Positions 1-7,971 of a stretch of 64,000 bases of DNA are shown here, in pieces (the stretch's first letter is position 1; every line of letters begins with the position of its first letter). The translations under genes were made by a program, and so were the position numbers. Under the pieces are notes generated by a model. That model was not told the DNA's origin. It worked only from the letters and a program-made list of their open reading frames with translations, and did no database searches. Source of the DNA: Prosthecodimorpha hirschii (GTDB lineage Bacteria > Pseudomonadota > Alphaproteobacteria > Rhizobiales > Ancalomicrobiaceae); assembly GCF_001305515.1 (NCBI RefSeq), contig NZ_LJYW01000001.1:344226-408225 (forward strand), read 5' to 3'.

Positions 1-1
1 C

Positions 2-640
2 GCGCATCCCTGGCACCAACACGCGTCCGGTGCGATCAGCAAGAAGCAGCTCGGCGAGTTGCGCCGGAGCGAGTCCAATCTCGGCCGCCTTGGCACGCTC
101 GGTTTCGCCTTCCACGACGGCGGCGCTGCGGCTGTGGCTCTCTTCGAAGACCTTTACGCCCAACGCACGGCGCGCTTCGCCGCGCTCGGCCGCGACGACG
201 TGCTGGCCGACCCGATGTGGGCGGCCTTCTATCGCGACCTGGTCGCCGGCACCACGGCGCGGCCCGCGGCCCGCATGATGGGACTGACGCTCGACGGCAC
301 CTTCATCGCGTCCGGCCTCGGCCTCGTCCATGACGGTGCCTTCCTGCTGCTGATCCCCTCGTTCGACATGCAGCGCTATGCCCGTTTCGGCCTCGGCCGG
401 CTGCAGATCTACCGCGCGATGCAGGCCTTTGCCGAAGACGGGCTGACCTATTTCGACCTGACCATCGGCGACGAACCCTACAAGAGCGCGTTCGGGGTCG
501 ATGACCGGACCCTGTTCGAGGTGCTCCGGCCACTCAGTCCGCGCGGCCTCCGGCTGGCCGCCGTCTGGCATGCCAAGGTCTTGCTCCGCCGGTTCCCCAC
601 GCTGCGGGAGCGGCTTCGGCGTTGGACCGGCCGCGCCTGA
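2..640 (+). CDS. GNAT-type acetyltransferase, CelD/BcsL family, 5'-truncated by window edge
   Basis: The reading frame is open from base 2, so the true start lies outside the window and only the last ~212 codons are seen. The visible part has the SGAISKKQLGELRRSE segment and a C-terminal LTIGDEPYKSAFG segment, which are typical of the CelD/BcsL (Acetyltransf_6, FemAB-like) acyltransferases found in exopolysaccharide and cellulose loci. It sits just upstream of a Wzz-like gene on the same strand, so a role in acylating an exported polysaccharide or its precursor is likely. The specific substrate cannot be inferred. An internal TTG at 59 would give 193 residues but would cut off the conserved segment. 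Confidence 0.8.
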   Translation, partial: AHPWHQHASGAISKKQLGELRRSESNLGRLGTLGFAFHDGGAAAVALFEDLYAQRTARFAALGRDDVLADPMWAAFYRDLVAGTTARPAARMMGLTLDGTFIASGLGLVHDGAFLLLIPSFDMQRYARFGLGRLQIYRAMQAFAEDGLTYFDLTIGDEPYKSAFGVDDRTLFEVLRPLSPRGLRLAAVWHAKVLLRRFPTLRERLRRWTGRA

Positions 641-740
641 CCGGTCCAGGCACAAGCATTGCAATTCCAGCAAACGGGACATCGCATAGCGGCGCACTTC
701 GCCAAAATCGTGCCAATTTGATGCAATTTGGATCGGGTTG

Positions 741-2162
741 ATGGTTTCCGCCGATTTCGACTTCCAAAGGACCCCGGCCGGCCCTGACCGATCGGCAGGG
801 GCCGGGCTGGACGCGTTCGGCCGGGATGTCGCAGCCGTATTCGCCTCGCTGTGGCGGCGCAAGCTGTGGATCGCCGGGACGGTCGCCGTCGCACTCGGCG
901 CCGCCTTCCTGTTCGTCCTGCTGTCGACGCCGCTCTACTTGTCCACGACGCGTCTCCTGATTGATCCCCGGCCGAAGCGCATCCTGGAAAGCGAAGTCGT
1001 GCCGTCCGGGCTCGGCTCGTCCTCGTCGGGTGCCGATTCCCTGCTCGTCGACAGCCAGGTCGAGATCGTCGGCTCCGACGCCGTTCTGCGCCGGGTGATC
1101 GAGGCCAATAAGCTCGCGGCCGATCCGGAGTTCCTGGTCGGCGGCGGGCCGGGCCTGACGACCCGCCTGCGCGCCCTGTTCGGCCCGGAGGCGCGCTCGG
1201 CCGAGCCGACCGAGATCGCGCTCGACCGGCTGCGGCGGCTCAGCCGGATCGCGCGGGTCGGCAATACCTATGTGATCGAGATCGGCATCTTCTCGCGCGA
1301 TGCCGAGAAGGCGGCTTCGATCGCCAACGCCATCGCGGCCGCCTATCTGACCGAACAGGCGAATGCGTCGACCAGCGCCACGCGCGAGACGACGGAATCG
1401 CTGACCGGCCGCCTCAAGGCGCTGCGCCAGGATGTCGCCGCCGCCGAGGACCGCGTCGAGGCCTACCGGCGATCGAACAGCCTCGTCGGCACCCAGGGCG
1501 TGCTGATCGACGAGCAGCAGCTTCAGGACCTGAACGGCCGTCTCGGCGCGGCGCGTCTGCAGCGCGAGGCGGCGGAGGCGCGGTTCGCTCAGAGCGCGCG
1601 GCTGGCGCGGGCGGGCGGCGGCTCGGCCGCCTCGGCGGAGGCGCTCGACAGTCCGGTCATCGCCGGCCTGCGCACCAGTCTTGCCGAATACGAGCGCAGC
1701 CTGGCCAATCTCGGCGAGCGGCTGGGGCCGCGGCATCCGCAGGTCCGCAGCCTGGAGGCCCAGAAGGCCTCGGTGAAGGCGCAACTCGACAGCGAGGTGC
1801 GTCTGGCCGTCGAGCGCGCCCGCAGCGCCCTCGATCTCGCCCGCAAGAACGAGGCGGCCCTGAACTCGAGCCTCAACGATCTCAAGCAACGGGCGCTGAC
1901 CAACAACGAGGCCCAGATCCGTCTGCGCGCCCTGCAGCGCGATGCCGAAGCCTCCCGTGGGCTGCTCGAGGCGGTCCTGTCGCGCGCCAAGCAGAGCGGC
2001 GAACAGGAAGCCCTGCCCAGCACCAATGTCCGGGTCCTGGCAGCCGCCGTGGCCCCGTTCCGCGTCTCCTATCCGCCGGCCCCCATCGTTCTGGCCGCCG
2101 CCTTGGCGCTCGGGCTCCTCCTCGGCTGCCTCATCGCCTGGTTCCGCGACCGCTTCGCGTGA
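741..2162 (+). CDS. Wzz/GumC-like polysaccharide chain-length determinant (no kinase domain)
   Basis: A 473-residue inner-membrane protein with the classic Wzz layout: a short cytoplasmic N-terminus, TM1 near residues 48-70, a long periplasmic coiled-coil domain (~residues 210-420, rich in Ala, Glu, Arg and Leu), and TM2 near 440-465 just before the C-terminus (FRDRFA). Proteins of this family set the chain length of, or help export, capsule and exopolysaccharide. There is no C-terminal tyrosine-kinase domain, so it is a GumC/ExoP N-domain type without the BY-kinase. The ATG at 741 follows a TTG at 738 in the same frame; the ATG is preferred. It lies ~100 bp after the acetyltransferase. Confidence 0.85.
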   Translation: MVSADFDFQRTPAGPDRSAGAGLDAFGRDVAAVFASLWRRKLWIAGTVAVALGAAFLFVLLSTPLYLSTTRLLIDPRPKRILESEVVPSGLGSSSSGADSLLVDSQVEIVGSDAVLRRVIEANKLAADPEFLVGGGPGLTTRLRALFGPEARSAEPTEIALDRLRRLSRIARVGNTYVIEIGIFSRDAEKAASIANAIAAAYLTEQANASTSATRETTESLTGRLKALRQDVAAAEDRVEAYRRSNSLVGTQGVLIDEQQLQDLNGRLGAARLQREAAEARFAQSARLARAGGGSAASAEALDSPVIAGLRTSLAEYERSLANLGERLGPRHPQVRSLEAQKASVKAQLDSEVRLAVERARSALDLARKNEAALNSSLNDLKQRALTNNEAQIRLRALQRDAEASRGLLEAVLSRAKQSGEQEALPSTNVRVLAAAVAPFRVSYPPAPIVLAAALALGLLLGCLIAWFRDRFA

Positions 2163-2272
2163 TCCGCCGACCGCCCGGCCCCCTCTGGCAAATGACGGCA
2201 CGGATCCCCATCTTCATGACCGGAAGCTGACAGCCGGGCCGTTGCCCGGACCCGACATGGAGACGTCCTGCA

Positions 2273-2710
2273 ATGAAATGTCCGCTCGACGGCGAGGCCC
2301 TGGTGATGACCGAGCGTCAGGGCATCGAGATCGACTATTGCCCGAAATGCCGCGGCGTCTGGCTCGACCGCGGCGAACTCGACAAGATCATCGAACGGGC
2401 GTCGCCGCCGGCCGCGCCGCCACCGCCCCCGCCGCAGGCGTCGGCCTATCCGGGCGATCCGCGGTCCGCCGCGCCGGGTGGGCTGTTCGGCGCGCCGCCC
2501 CCGCCGCCGCCGCGCGGCGAATCGATGGGCTGGGGCCGGCGCGACGATGACGACGACGACGATCATCGCCGCGACCCCCGCCACGGCGGCTACGGCCATC
2601 CCGGGGCCCAGCACGGCCAATCCTACCCGAACCAGCAATCCTACCCCAATCAGCAGCCCTACCCGCCACGGCGCAAGTCCATGCTCGGCGAACTGTTCGA
2701 TTTCGATTGA
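2273..2710 (+). CDS. TFIIB-type zinc-ribbon protein
   Basis: A 145-residue protein that begins with MKCPLDGEALV and then YCPKCRGVWLDRGEL, a compact zf-TFIIB (PF13453-type) zinc ribbon with C-x-n-C and CPKC ligands in the first 30 residues. The rest is low complexity: Pro/Ala-rich, a run of Asp residues, His/Gly-rich sequence and a short tandem QSYPNQ repeat. It ends with a conserved-looking MLGELFDFD. Members are small cytosolic proteins of unknown role. The start ATG has a modest purine-rich leader. The domain is clear; the function is not. Confidence 0.85.
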   Translation: MKCPLDGEALVMTERQGIEIDYCPKCRGVWLDRGELDKIIERASPPAAPPPPPPQASAYPGDPRSAAPGGLFGAPPPPPPRGESMGWGRRDDDDDDDHRRDPRHGGYGHPGAQHGQSYPNQQSYPNQQPYPPRRKSMLGELFDFD

Positions 2711-2908
2711 GCGGGCGCTGCCGACCGGCCTGTCGACGCGACCGGTCGGCAGCCCTCGGGGCCTGGTTTCCCGCCGTCGGCCTTGAAATGGATCGCGAGA
2801 CCTGTCACGCGAGATCGCCCCGTCCCTGTGCCGGGAACGGTCCAGCTTGCCAGCCGGGACCGGATGGTCAGAATGGTGCTCTGACATTGACGCTCCCGGA
2901 GAGTTAGC

Positions 2909-3112
2909 ATGATCCGATATCTCAAATCGCTCTGGCGCAAGGTCACCGGCGGCGCCAACAAGCGCTCCGAGAAGGAACGCGCCCGGCGCAAGGAAGAGCG
3001 TCGCATGGAGCGCTGGAAGGCCCGTCAGGGCGCGACCGACGCGCCGCCGCCCGCGCCTCTGCCCGGCCAGACGCCGCCGGCCGCCGGCGGCGGCGGTTCC
3101 GCGGCCAGCTGA
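2909..3112 (+). CDS. Small basic hypothetical protein
   Basis: A 67-residue ORF starting MIRYLKSLWRKVTGG, with an amphipathic, strongly basic N-terminal half (many Lys/Arg and a KERARRKEERR stretch likely to form a charged helix) and a Pro/Gly/Ala tail. It is preceded by a GGAGAG ribosome-binding site at a good distance. No family is recognised. It could be a membrane-surface or nucleic-acid-binding peptide, but nothing in the context decides this. Confidence 0.55.
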   Translation: MIRYLKSLWRKVTGGANKRSEKERARRKEERRMERWKARQGATDAPPPAPLPGQTPPAAGGGGSAAS

Positions 3113-3268
3113 ACGGCAGGCACCCGTTCTGAACCGACGGGGCAAACCTCAAAGATGGGGTCAGGATACCGTGCCGCCGTGCGGGCGGCCGAGCGTGGGG
3201 GCGGCCGCGGCCACCCTCTAAAATATCAGCAGAATGTCATTGAAGCGTGCGGTTGCGTCTTCTAGATT

Positions 3269-3289
3269 CCCCCGGATTTCAGCCGGGGG
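3269..3289 (+). promoter_or_regulatory. Hairpin overlapping the ribosome-binding site of the lipoprotein gene
   Basis: A perfect 7-bp inverted repeat (CCCCCGG, 7-nt loop, CCGGGGG) ends five bases before the ATG at 3295. The right arm is the only G-rich stretch that could act as Shine-Dalgarno sequence, so folding would hide it. That is seen directly; a regulatory role is inferred. Confidence 0.4.
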
Positions 3290-3294
3290 TTGTC

Positions 3295-3774
3295 ATGAGA
3301 ATTGCGCTGGTCGTCGCCGCCGCCGTGCCGCTCGCCGCATGTTCGTCGAACGTGAACTACGTGATCCAGAATTACGATGGGGTCGTGGTCGAGGAGCATG
3401 TGGTGCCGCCGGCCGACGGGCCGCGCTACGTGCCGTCCGACAATGGGCCGGTCGACATGGCGCGCAAGTTCCGCATCTTCGACAAGCCGCTCGAAAATCG
3501 CATGATGATCACCGCAAGCTTGGGCGATGCGGCCGCCTACGGCTTCGTACGCGGGCTGGTCAAGATCGACGTGAATCCGCCGACCAGCGTCTACCGCGAC
3601 GCCGCCATCGACTATCTGCACAGCAAGGGCCGCGCCTGCACGCCGGTGGAGACGATGGAGTTGGTCCGGCTGCAGTATGAGGTGCGCTACGCCTGCCAGG
3701 CGGCGCCGGCGGCTTCGGCCGCGGCAAAGGCGAAGCCCGGCAAGTTGCCGGCGGCGCCCGCTCCGAAGAGCTGA
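3295..3774 (+). CDS. Small lipoprotein of unknown function
   Basis: A 159-residue protein with a lipoprotein signal peptide: a short basic start (MR), a hydrophobic core and the lipobox PLAAC, so Cys16 (approximately) would be lipidated. The mature part starts SSNVNYVIQNYDGV. The C-terminal ~25 residues are Ala/Lys/Pro-rich and probably disordered. An upstream in-frame start would add 16 residues and spoil the signal peptide, so the ATG at 3295 is chosen. No family beyond lipoprotein is recognised. Two further Cys residues (in GRACTP and RYACQ) could form a disulphide in the periplasm. Confidence 0.7.
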   Translation: MRIALVVAAAVPLAACSSNVNYVIQNYDGVVVEEHVVPPADGPRYVPSDNGPVDMARKFRIFDKPLENRMMITASLGDAAAYGFVRGLVKIDVNPPTSVYRDAAIDYLHSKGRACTPVETMELVRLQYEVRYACQAAPAASAAAKAKPGKLPAAPAPKS

Positions 3775-4093
3775 TACGGCACTGCACGCCGAAACCGGGC
3801 GGCAGGCTCTTCCGGGGCCGTCCCGCCGGGGTGCGGCGAGGGACGGCCGGCCGTCGCGGGCCCTTACGAGGAGGCCACTCGACCCGACGACGGCCGACCA
3901 CCTGCGAACCGGGATGTTTGCGGCGGCCCGGATCCGCAGGCTTGCCGGGAGAAGACCGTACCTTGCGGCCTGCCTTCGCCCATTCCCTGAAGACGTTCTG
4001 ACAGGCGGCCGGGCGCCGCGCAACGCAAACGACGCGGCGTGCGGGACGAATCCCTTTGGTTAGTAAAGCGTTAAGCTTACCTCGGCCGGGCCG
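3775..4093. other. Intergenic region, no gene recognised
   Basis: 319 bp between the converging lipoprotein and pleD genes. Open frames here have no recognisable content. The last ~40 bp contain an AT-rich patch (TTAGTAAAGCGTTAAGC) that resembles a CtrA half-site pair but lies at the tail of both genes. No clear hairpin-plus-T-run terminator is visible. Confidence 0.5.
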
Positions 4094-5467
4094 TCACGCG
4101 GCGTCGGAGACGACGCAGTTCCGGCCGTTGCGCTTGGCCCGGTAGAGCGCCAGATCGGCGCGCTTCATGATCTGCTCGTCGGTATCCTGCAATCCGTCGA
4201 GCGTGCCCAGGCCGATCGAAATGGTCACGTCGATCTGCTTGACCCCGCCGGCGATGACGAACGGGTCCCCGGCGACGCGCTGGCGCAGCCGCTCGGCCAC
4301 GACCCGCGCCAGGTTGAGGTCGGTATCCGGCATCACGATCACGAATTCCTCACCGCCGTAGCGGCAGCACAGATCGATGCCGCGCACGTTGGACCGCATC
4401 CGGTCGGCGAATTCGCGCAGCACCTCGTCGCCGGCATCGTGGCCGTGCGTGTCGTTGATCGCCTTGAAGAAATCGATGTCGAGGATCAGCACGGACAGCG
4501 GCTTGCCGCGCTCCTTCGCCTGCTCGGTCAGCGTCGCCAGATGGGTCGACATGTAGCGCCGATTGTGCAGCCCGGTCAGGCCGTCGGTCACCGCCATCTC
4601 GATGGTCTGCTGGACGTTGTCGCGAAGATGGTCGTTGTAGCGCTTGCGCCGGATCTGGGTGCGGACCCGCGCCAGCAATTCCTGGCGATCGATCGGGCGG
4701 GTCAGATAGTCGTTGACCCCGATCTCGAGCCCGCGCAGCAGGCGCGGCTGGTCTTCCGGATCGACGATCAGCAGGATCGGCAGCATTCGGGTCCGATCGA
4801 GCGAGCGCAATTGCGAGCAGAGCCGGAGCGCATCGAAATTGGCCAGCGCAAGGCTGACCACGACCAGCTCGAAGGCGCCGTCCGCAGCCGTCAGCAGCGC
4901 CTCCTGCGGATTGGCCTGCAGCGTCACCGCATGGGCCGAGCCCAGCATCGCCTGCAGACGCTCCGCCGTGGAACGCCGGTCTTCGACCACCAGGATGCGC
5001 CCCTTGGCGGACCCGACGACCTGATCGATGTCGAAATCGCCCTCGATGCTTCGGTCCCGGCTGGCCGCCGCGCGCATGCGCAGTTCGTCGGTCAGCATCT
5101 TCAGCCGGGAGAGACTTCTGACCCGGGTGACCAGGGCCACGTCCGAGACCGGCTTGGTCAGGAAATCGTCGGCGCCGGCCTCCAGGCCCTTCACCCGATC
5201 GGAGATCTGATCGAGCGCCGTGACCATCACCACCGGAATATGGGCGGTCGCCGGATTGGCCTTGATCCGTCGGCAGACCTCGAACCCGTCCATGCCAGGC
5301 ATCATGACGTCGAGAAGCACGATGTCGGGCATGACTTCGGCGCAGACGGTGAGCGCCTCGAGGCCGTTCATCGCCGAGACGACATCGAAATACTCAGCCG
5401 TCAGCCGCGCCTCCAGCAGCTTGACATTGGCCAGTATGTCGTCGACGACGAGAACGCGGGCAGTCAT
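4094..5467 (-). CDS. pleD: PleD response regulator / diguanylate cyclase
   Basis: A 457-residue protein with two receiver domains and a C-terminal GGDEF domain, the PleD layout. REC1 (residues 1-120) has the acidic pair at 9-10 and the phospho-acceptor Asp53. REC2 (~155-275) is degenerate: the acceptor position carries Ser (VVVSLALANF), as expected for the dimer-adaptor domain of PleD. The cyclase signature is GGEEF, preceded at the correct spacing by an RGID inhibitory I-site, so the enzyme should make c-di-GMP from 2 GTP and be product-inhibited. It lies 57 bp downstream of divK on the same strand. In Caulobacter PleD drives the swarmer-to-stalked transition. Confidence 0.97.
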   Translation of the reverse strand: MTARVLVVDDILANVKLLEARLTAEYFDVVSAMNGLEALTVCAEVMPDIVLLDVMMPGMDGFEVCRRIKANPATAHIPVVMVTALDQISDRVKGLEAGADDFLTKPVSDVALVTRVRSLSRLKMLTDELRMRAAASRDRSIEGDFDIDQVVGSAKGRILVVEDRRSTAERLQAMLGSAHAVTLQANPQEALLTAADGAFELVVVSLALANFDALRLCSQLRSLDRTRMLPILLIVDPEDQPRLLRGLEIGVNDYLTRPIDRQELLARVRTQIRRKRYNDHLRDNVQQTIEMAVTDGLTGLHNRRYMSTHLATLTEQAKERGKPLSVLILDIDFFKAINDTHGHDAGDEVLREFADRMRSNVRGIDLCCRYGGEEFVIVMPDTDLNLARVVAERLRQRVAGDPFVIAGGVKQIDVTISIGLGTLDGLQDTDEQIMKRADLALYRAKRNGRNCVVSDAA

Positions 5468-5524
5468 CGTTGGCTCCGGAAGAACTGATCTTGCGTCGAG
5501 AAACCAAGTCGCCTCAACTTTTGA

Positions 5525-5896
5525 TCAGGCATCCCCAAGATACGAGCGAACGGTTTCCAAAAACTTGGCGACCGTGATCGGCTTGGAGATATAGGCCTCG
5601 CATCCGCCCTGCCGGATGCGTTCTTCGTCGCCCTTCATGGCGAAGGCGGTCACGGCGATCACCGGGATGGCGCGCAGGTCGTCATCCTCCTTGAGCCACT
5701 TGGTCACCTCCAGACCGGACACCTCGGGCAGCTGGATGTCCATCAGGATCAGATCCGGTCGGTGCGACCGGGCAATATCCATGGCATCCAGGCCGTTGCG
5801 GGTCTGCAGCGTCCGGTAGCCGTGGGCTTCGAGGAGATCGTTGAACAGTTTCATGTTCAACTCGTTGTCCTCGACGATCAGCACGGTCTTCGCCAT
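5525..5896 (-). CDS. divK: DivK single-domain cell-cycle response regulator
   Basis: A 123-residue stand-alone receiver domain starting [18 protein letters not shown]. The acidic pair is Glu9-Asp10, the phospho-acceptor is Asp53 ([13 protein letters not shown]), and Thr83 and Lys105 complete the switch. DivK interacts with the DivJ/PleC/DivL kinases and controls CtrA activity and asymmetric division in alphaproteobacteria. The open frame extends 26 codons further upstream, but the ATG at 5896 matches the usual DivK start. It is co-oriented with pleD and divergent from the DUF3572 gene, with a 121-bp divergent region. Confidence 0.97.
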   Translation of the reverse strand: MAKTVLIVEDNELNMKLFNDLLEAHGYRTLQTRNGLDAMDIARSHRPDLILMDIQLPEVSGLEVTKWLKEDDDLRAIPVIAVTAFAMKGDEERIRQGGCEAYISKPITVAKFLETVRSYLGDA

Positions 5897-6017
5897 TCTG
5901 TCTCTCTCTACTCTGCACAAACGCAATCTCTGCCCACCACTCGATTTTAGTGATAATTCGTTTCGCATTGGCAAACCGGAGGTTCGCTCCGTGCGACGTG
6001 AGCAGCGGCGAGATCAC

Positions 6018-6287
6018 ATGAACCATGACGAGGCCGAGGGGATCGCGATCGCGGCACTCGGTTTTCTGGCCGAACGACCCGAGCATCTCGGCCGCTTCCT
6101 GGCCGAGAGCGGGATCGGGCCGGAAACGCTGCGCGTTGCCGCCACCGATCCGGGCTTCCTGGCAGGCATACTCGATTTCCTCATGAACGACGAATCGCTC
6201 CTGCTCGAATTCACCGAGAACCGACGGCTCCGTCCCCTGATGGTTGCCGCAGCCCATCATCGACTGTCGGGACCCCATCCGGAATGA
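6018..6287 (+). CDS. DUF3572 family protein
   Basis: An 89-residue helical protein starting MNHDEAEGIAIAALGFLAE, with the EAEGIAIAALGFLA and GILDFLMNDESLL segments of DUF3572. The family is small, cytosolic and restricted to alphaproteobacteria, and often lies beside divK/pleD as here. Its stop overlaps the ATG of the next gene by 4 bp (ATGA), so the two are translationally coupled. Function is unknown. Confidence 0.85.
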   Translation: MNHDEAEGIAIAALGFLAERPEHLGRFLAESGIGPETLRVAATDPGFLAGILDFLMNDESLLLEFTENRRLRPLMVAAAHHRLSGPHPE

Positions 6288-6958
6288 CCCTCGATCCGCA
6301 CAGCCTCGACATCCTCGCCGCCATCGACGCCCTGCCCTATGGCGGCCGCCCTCTCGTCGTCTCCGATGTCGACGAAGTGGCCGTCTATTTCGTGCGCCAT
6401 TTCGAGCGCTACCTGGAGCGTTCCGGCTTCCGTCTGGATGCGGTCAGCTACGGCTTGACCGGAAACATCCGTCACGGCGCCACCGACGAGGCCGCCGGCC
6501 AGGACGATGTCCGCCGTCTCCTGTTCGGCTTCTTCGACGACGAGATCGCCCACCAGGAGGTGGTCGAGGACGCCGTCGAGGTTCTCGGCCGATTGGCCGA
6601 GCGTGCCGATGTCGTCCTGCTGACCAACGCCCCGCACAAGCACCGGGAAACCCGCCGCATTTCGCTGGCCGCACGCGGCCTGCCCTATCCGGTGCTGACC
6701 AATGACGGACCGAAGGGACCGGCCATGGCCCGCCTCGCGGCACGCGCCGAGGGTCCGGTCTTCTTTCTGGACGATTCGCCCTCGAATCTCGTTTCGGTGC
6801 GCGAGACCCTGCCGGACGCCCATGTCATCCAGTTCGTGGCCGATCCGCGCTTCTTCGCCATGGCACGCGAGATCCCGGGCATGAATCTCCGCGCCAATCG
6901 CTGGGCCGAAGTCGAAGCCTACATTGCCGGCGTGATCGCGGCGCACGCTCAGCAATGA
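6284..6958 (+). CDS. HAD-superfamily hydrolase-like protein
   Basis: A 224-residue cytosolic protein with HAD features: motif I VVSDVDEV (Asp-x-Asp core), motif II LLTNAP, and a distal acidic motif FFLDDSPSN, which together make a plausible phosphatase site. The substrate is unknown. It overlaps the DUF3572 stop by 4 bp and ends in a 10-bp tail-to-tail overlap with the minus-strand gene that follows. Because the second Asp of motif I is followed by EV rather than GT, phosphatase activity is likely but not assured. Confidence 0.75.
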   Translation: MTLDPHSLDILAAIDALPYGGRPLVVSDVDEVAVYFVRHFERYLERSGFRLDAVSYGLTGNIRHGATDEAAGQDDVRRLLFGFFDDEIAHQEVVEDAVEVLGRLAERADVVLLTNAPHKHRETRRISLAARGLPYPVLTNDGPKGPAMARLAARAEGPVFFLDDSPSNLVSVRETLPDAHVIQFVADPRFFAMAREIPGMNLRANRWAEVEAYIAGVIAAHAQQ

Positions 6959-7851
6959 CAGTCGACCATGGCGAGCCAAGCCTGCGGGTGGCGGCGGCGC
7001 TGTGTATCGATCAGGTCCATCACCTGACGGTCCCAGGCCGCCCAGGAGATGCTTGCGCCGTCCGCAGGATCGCCTGATCCGGCCGGCCCGTTCTCGTGCC
7101 AGCGGCCGTCGACCACCACGGCCGTGGCCCCGAAGCCCGGCGCCCAGGCGACCCAGTCCTCCAGCCGCTCGCCCGGCCCGGTGGCCGGCAGGACCGGCGC
7201 GGCCGCGTGCCAGCGGGCGGCCGCGCCACCGGCCTGCAGGCGCAGCCAGGCGGAAAACGCCCGGCCGTAAGGTCGCGGCTCGGGCATCTGTCGCCAGGCT
7301 TCGACCAGCTGCCCGACCTGGCGATGCACCGCATCGGCATCGGTCGGCGGGATTCCGGCGGCCCGGCTGATCTCGGCGAGCCGGGCCCGCCTGCGATCGC
7401 GCGCCAGCCTCCGCATGGTCCGCCAGTCGATATCGCCGAGCCGGGCATAGTCGTGGGGCAGCGCACGATCGCGACACAGGAAGGGCCTGCCGCCGCCGAG
7501 CGACCAGCCGAGCCAGCGCCCGTTCGGATTGGTGCGGTCGATCGCACGCGCTGCCAGACCGTTCAGCACCAGGAGATGGCCGAAGCGGTGCGGGCCATGA
7601 ATGTCGATCGCATCCGAATCGTTTAGGTAGCCCCATCCGAAAGACATGGCGAGCCCTTTGAGATCGCCGCCCGGCCATGCGCCGAGGCGCGCGACGACCC
7701 GGTCCATCGCATCGACATCCCGCACATAGGCGTCGTTGATCCCCGTGCGCTTGAAGTCGTGGAAGGGCTGCAGGGTCGCGGCGAGGTCCGCACGCCCCTC
7801 GGGGCTGTCCGGATCGTGATCGATCACGACGGCGACTGTGAAATGCGTCAC
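6949..7851 (-). CDS. Conserved-looking protein of unknown function
   Basis: The chosen GTG start at 7851 ([16 protein letters not shown]) has a near-perfect AGGAGG 6 nt upstream and gives 300 residues. The open frame runs to 7941 but lacks comparable signals. The protein has no signal peptide or membrane segment. Visible segments include [36 protein letters not shown] and a Trp-rich C-terminus ending HC. No family is recognised. It is convergent with the HAD gene (10-bp overlap) and divergent from dinB, whose start lies 120 bp away. Confidence 0.65.
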   Translation of the reverse strand: MTHFTVAVVIDHDPDSPEGRADLAATLQPFHDFKRTGINDAYVRDVDAMDRVVARLGAWPGGDLKGLAMSFGWGYLNDSDAIDIHGPHRFGHLLVLNGLAARAIDRTNPNGRWLGWSLGGGRPFLCRDRALPHDYARLGDIDWRTMRRLARDRRRARLAEISRAAGIPPTDADAVHRQVGQLVEAWRQMPEPRPYGRAFSAWLRLQAGGAAARWHAAAPVLPATGPGERLEDWVAWAPGFGATAVVVDGRWHENGPAGSGDPADGASISWAAWDRQVMDLIDTQRRRHPQAWLAMVDCHC

Positions 7852-7949
7852 CGGACCCTCCTCGAAATGACCGGCGCCGCCGGCGCCTCGGACGCACGCC
7901 GGATGCCACTGGCCGGCGAACGCGGAAAGAGTATATTGCATCGGCGCAG

Positions 7950-7964
7950 AAACGAAACAGGAAC
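7950..7964. promoter_or_regulatory. Possible LexA operator at dinB
   Basis: On the plus strand the sequence is AAAC-N7-GAAC, one mismatch from GAAC-N7-GAAC, which is the reverse of the alphaproteobacterial LexA box GTTC-N7-GTTC. It lies 8 bp before the dinB GTG, and a TATATT (7932-7937) that could be a -10 lies just upstream. The position fits SOS repression of dinB, but the motif is short and imperfect. Confidence 0.35.
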
Positions 7965-7971
7965 GAGAAGC

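Noticed and set aside
534-2201. 555-codon minus-strand frame over the Wzz gene
   Set aside because: Anti-sense shadow of the Wzz gene in GC-rich sequence; no family-like motifs and Arg/Gly-rich composition.
4059-4078. TTAG-N7-TTAA resembling a CtrA box beside pleD
   Set aside because: One mismatch, and it lies at the 3' ends of both neighbouring genes, where it cannot act as a promoter site.
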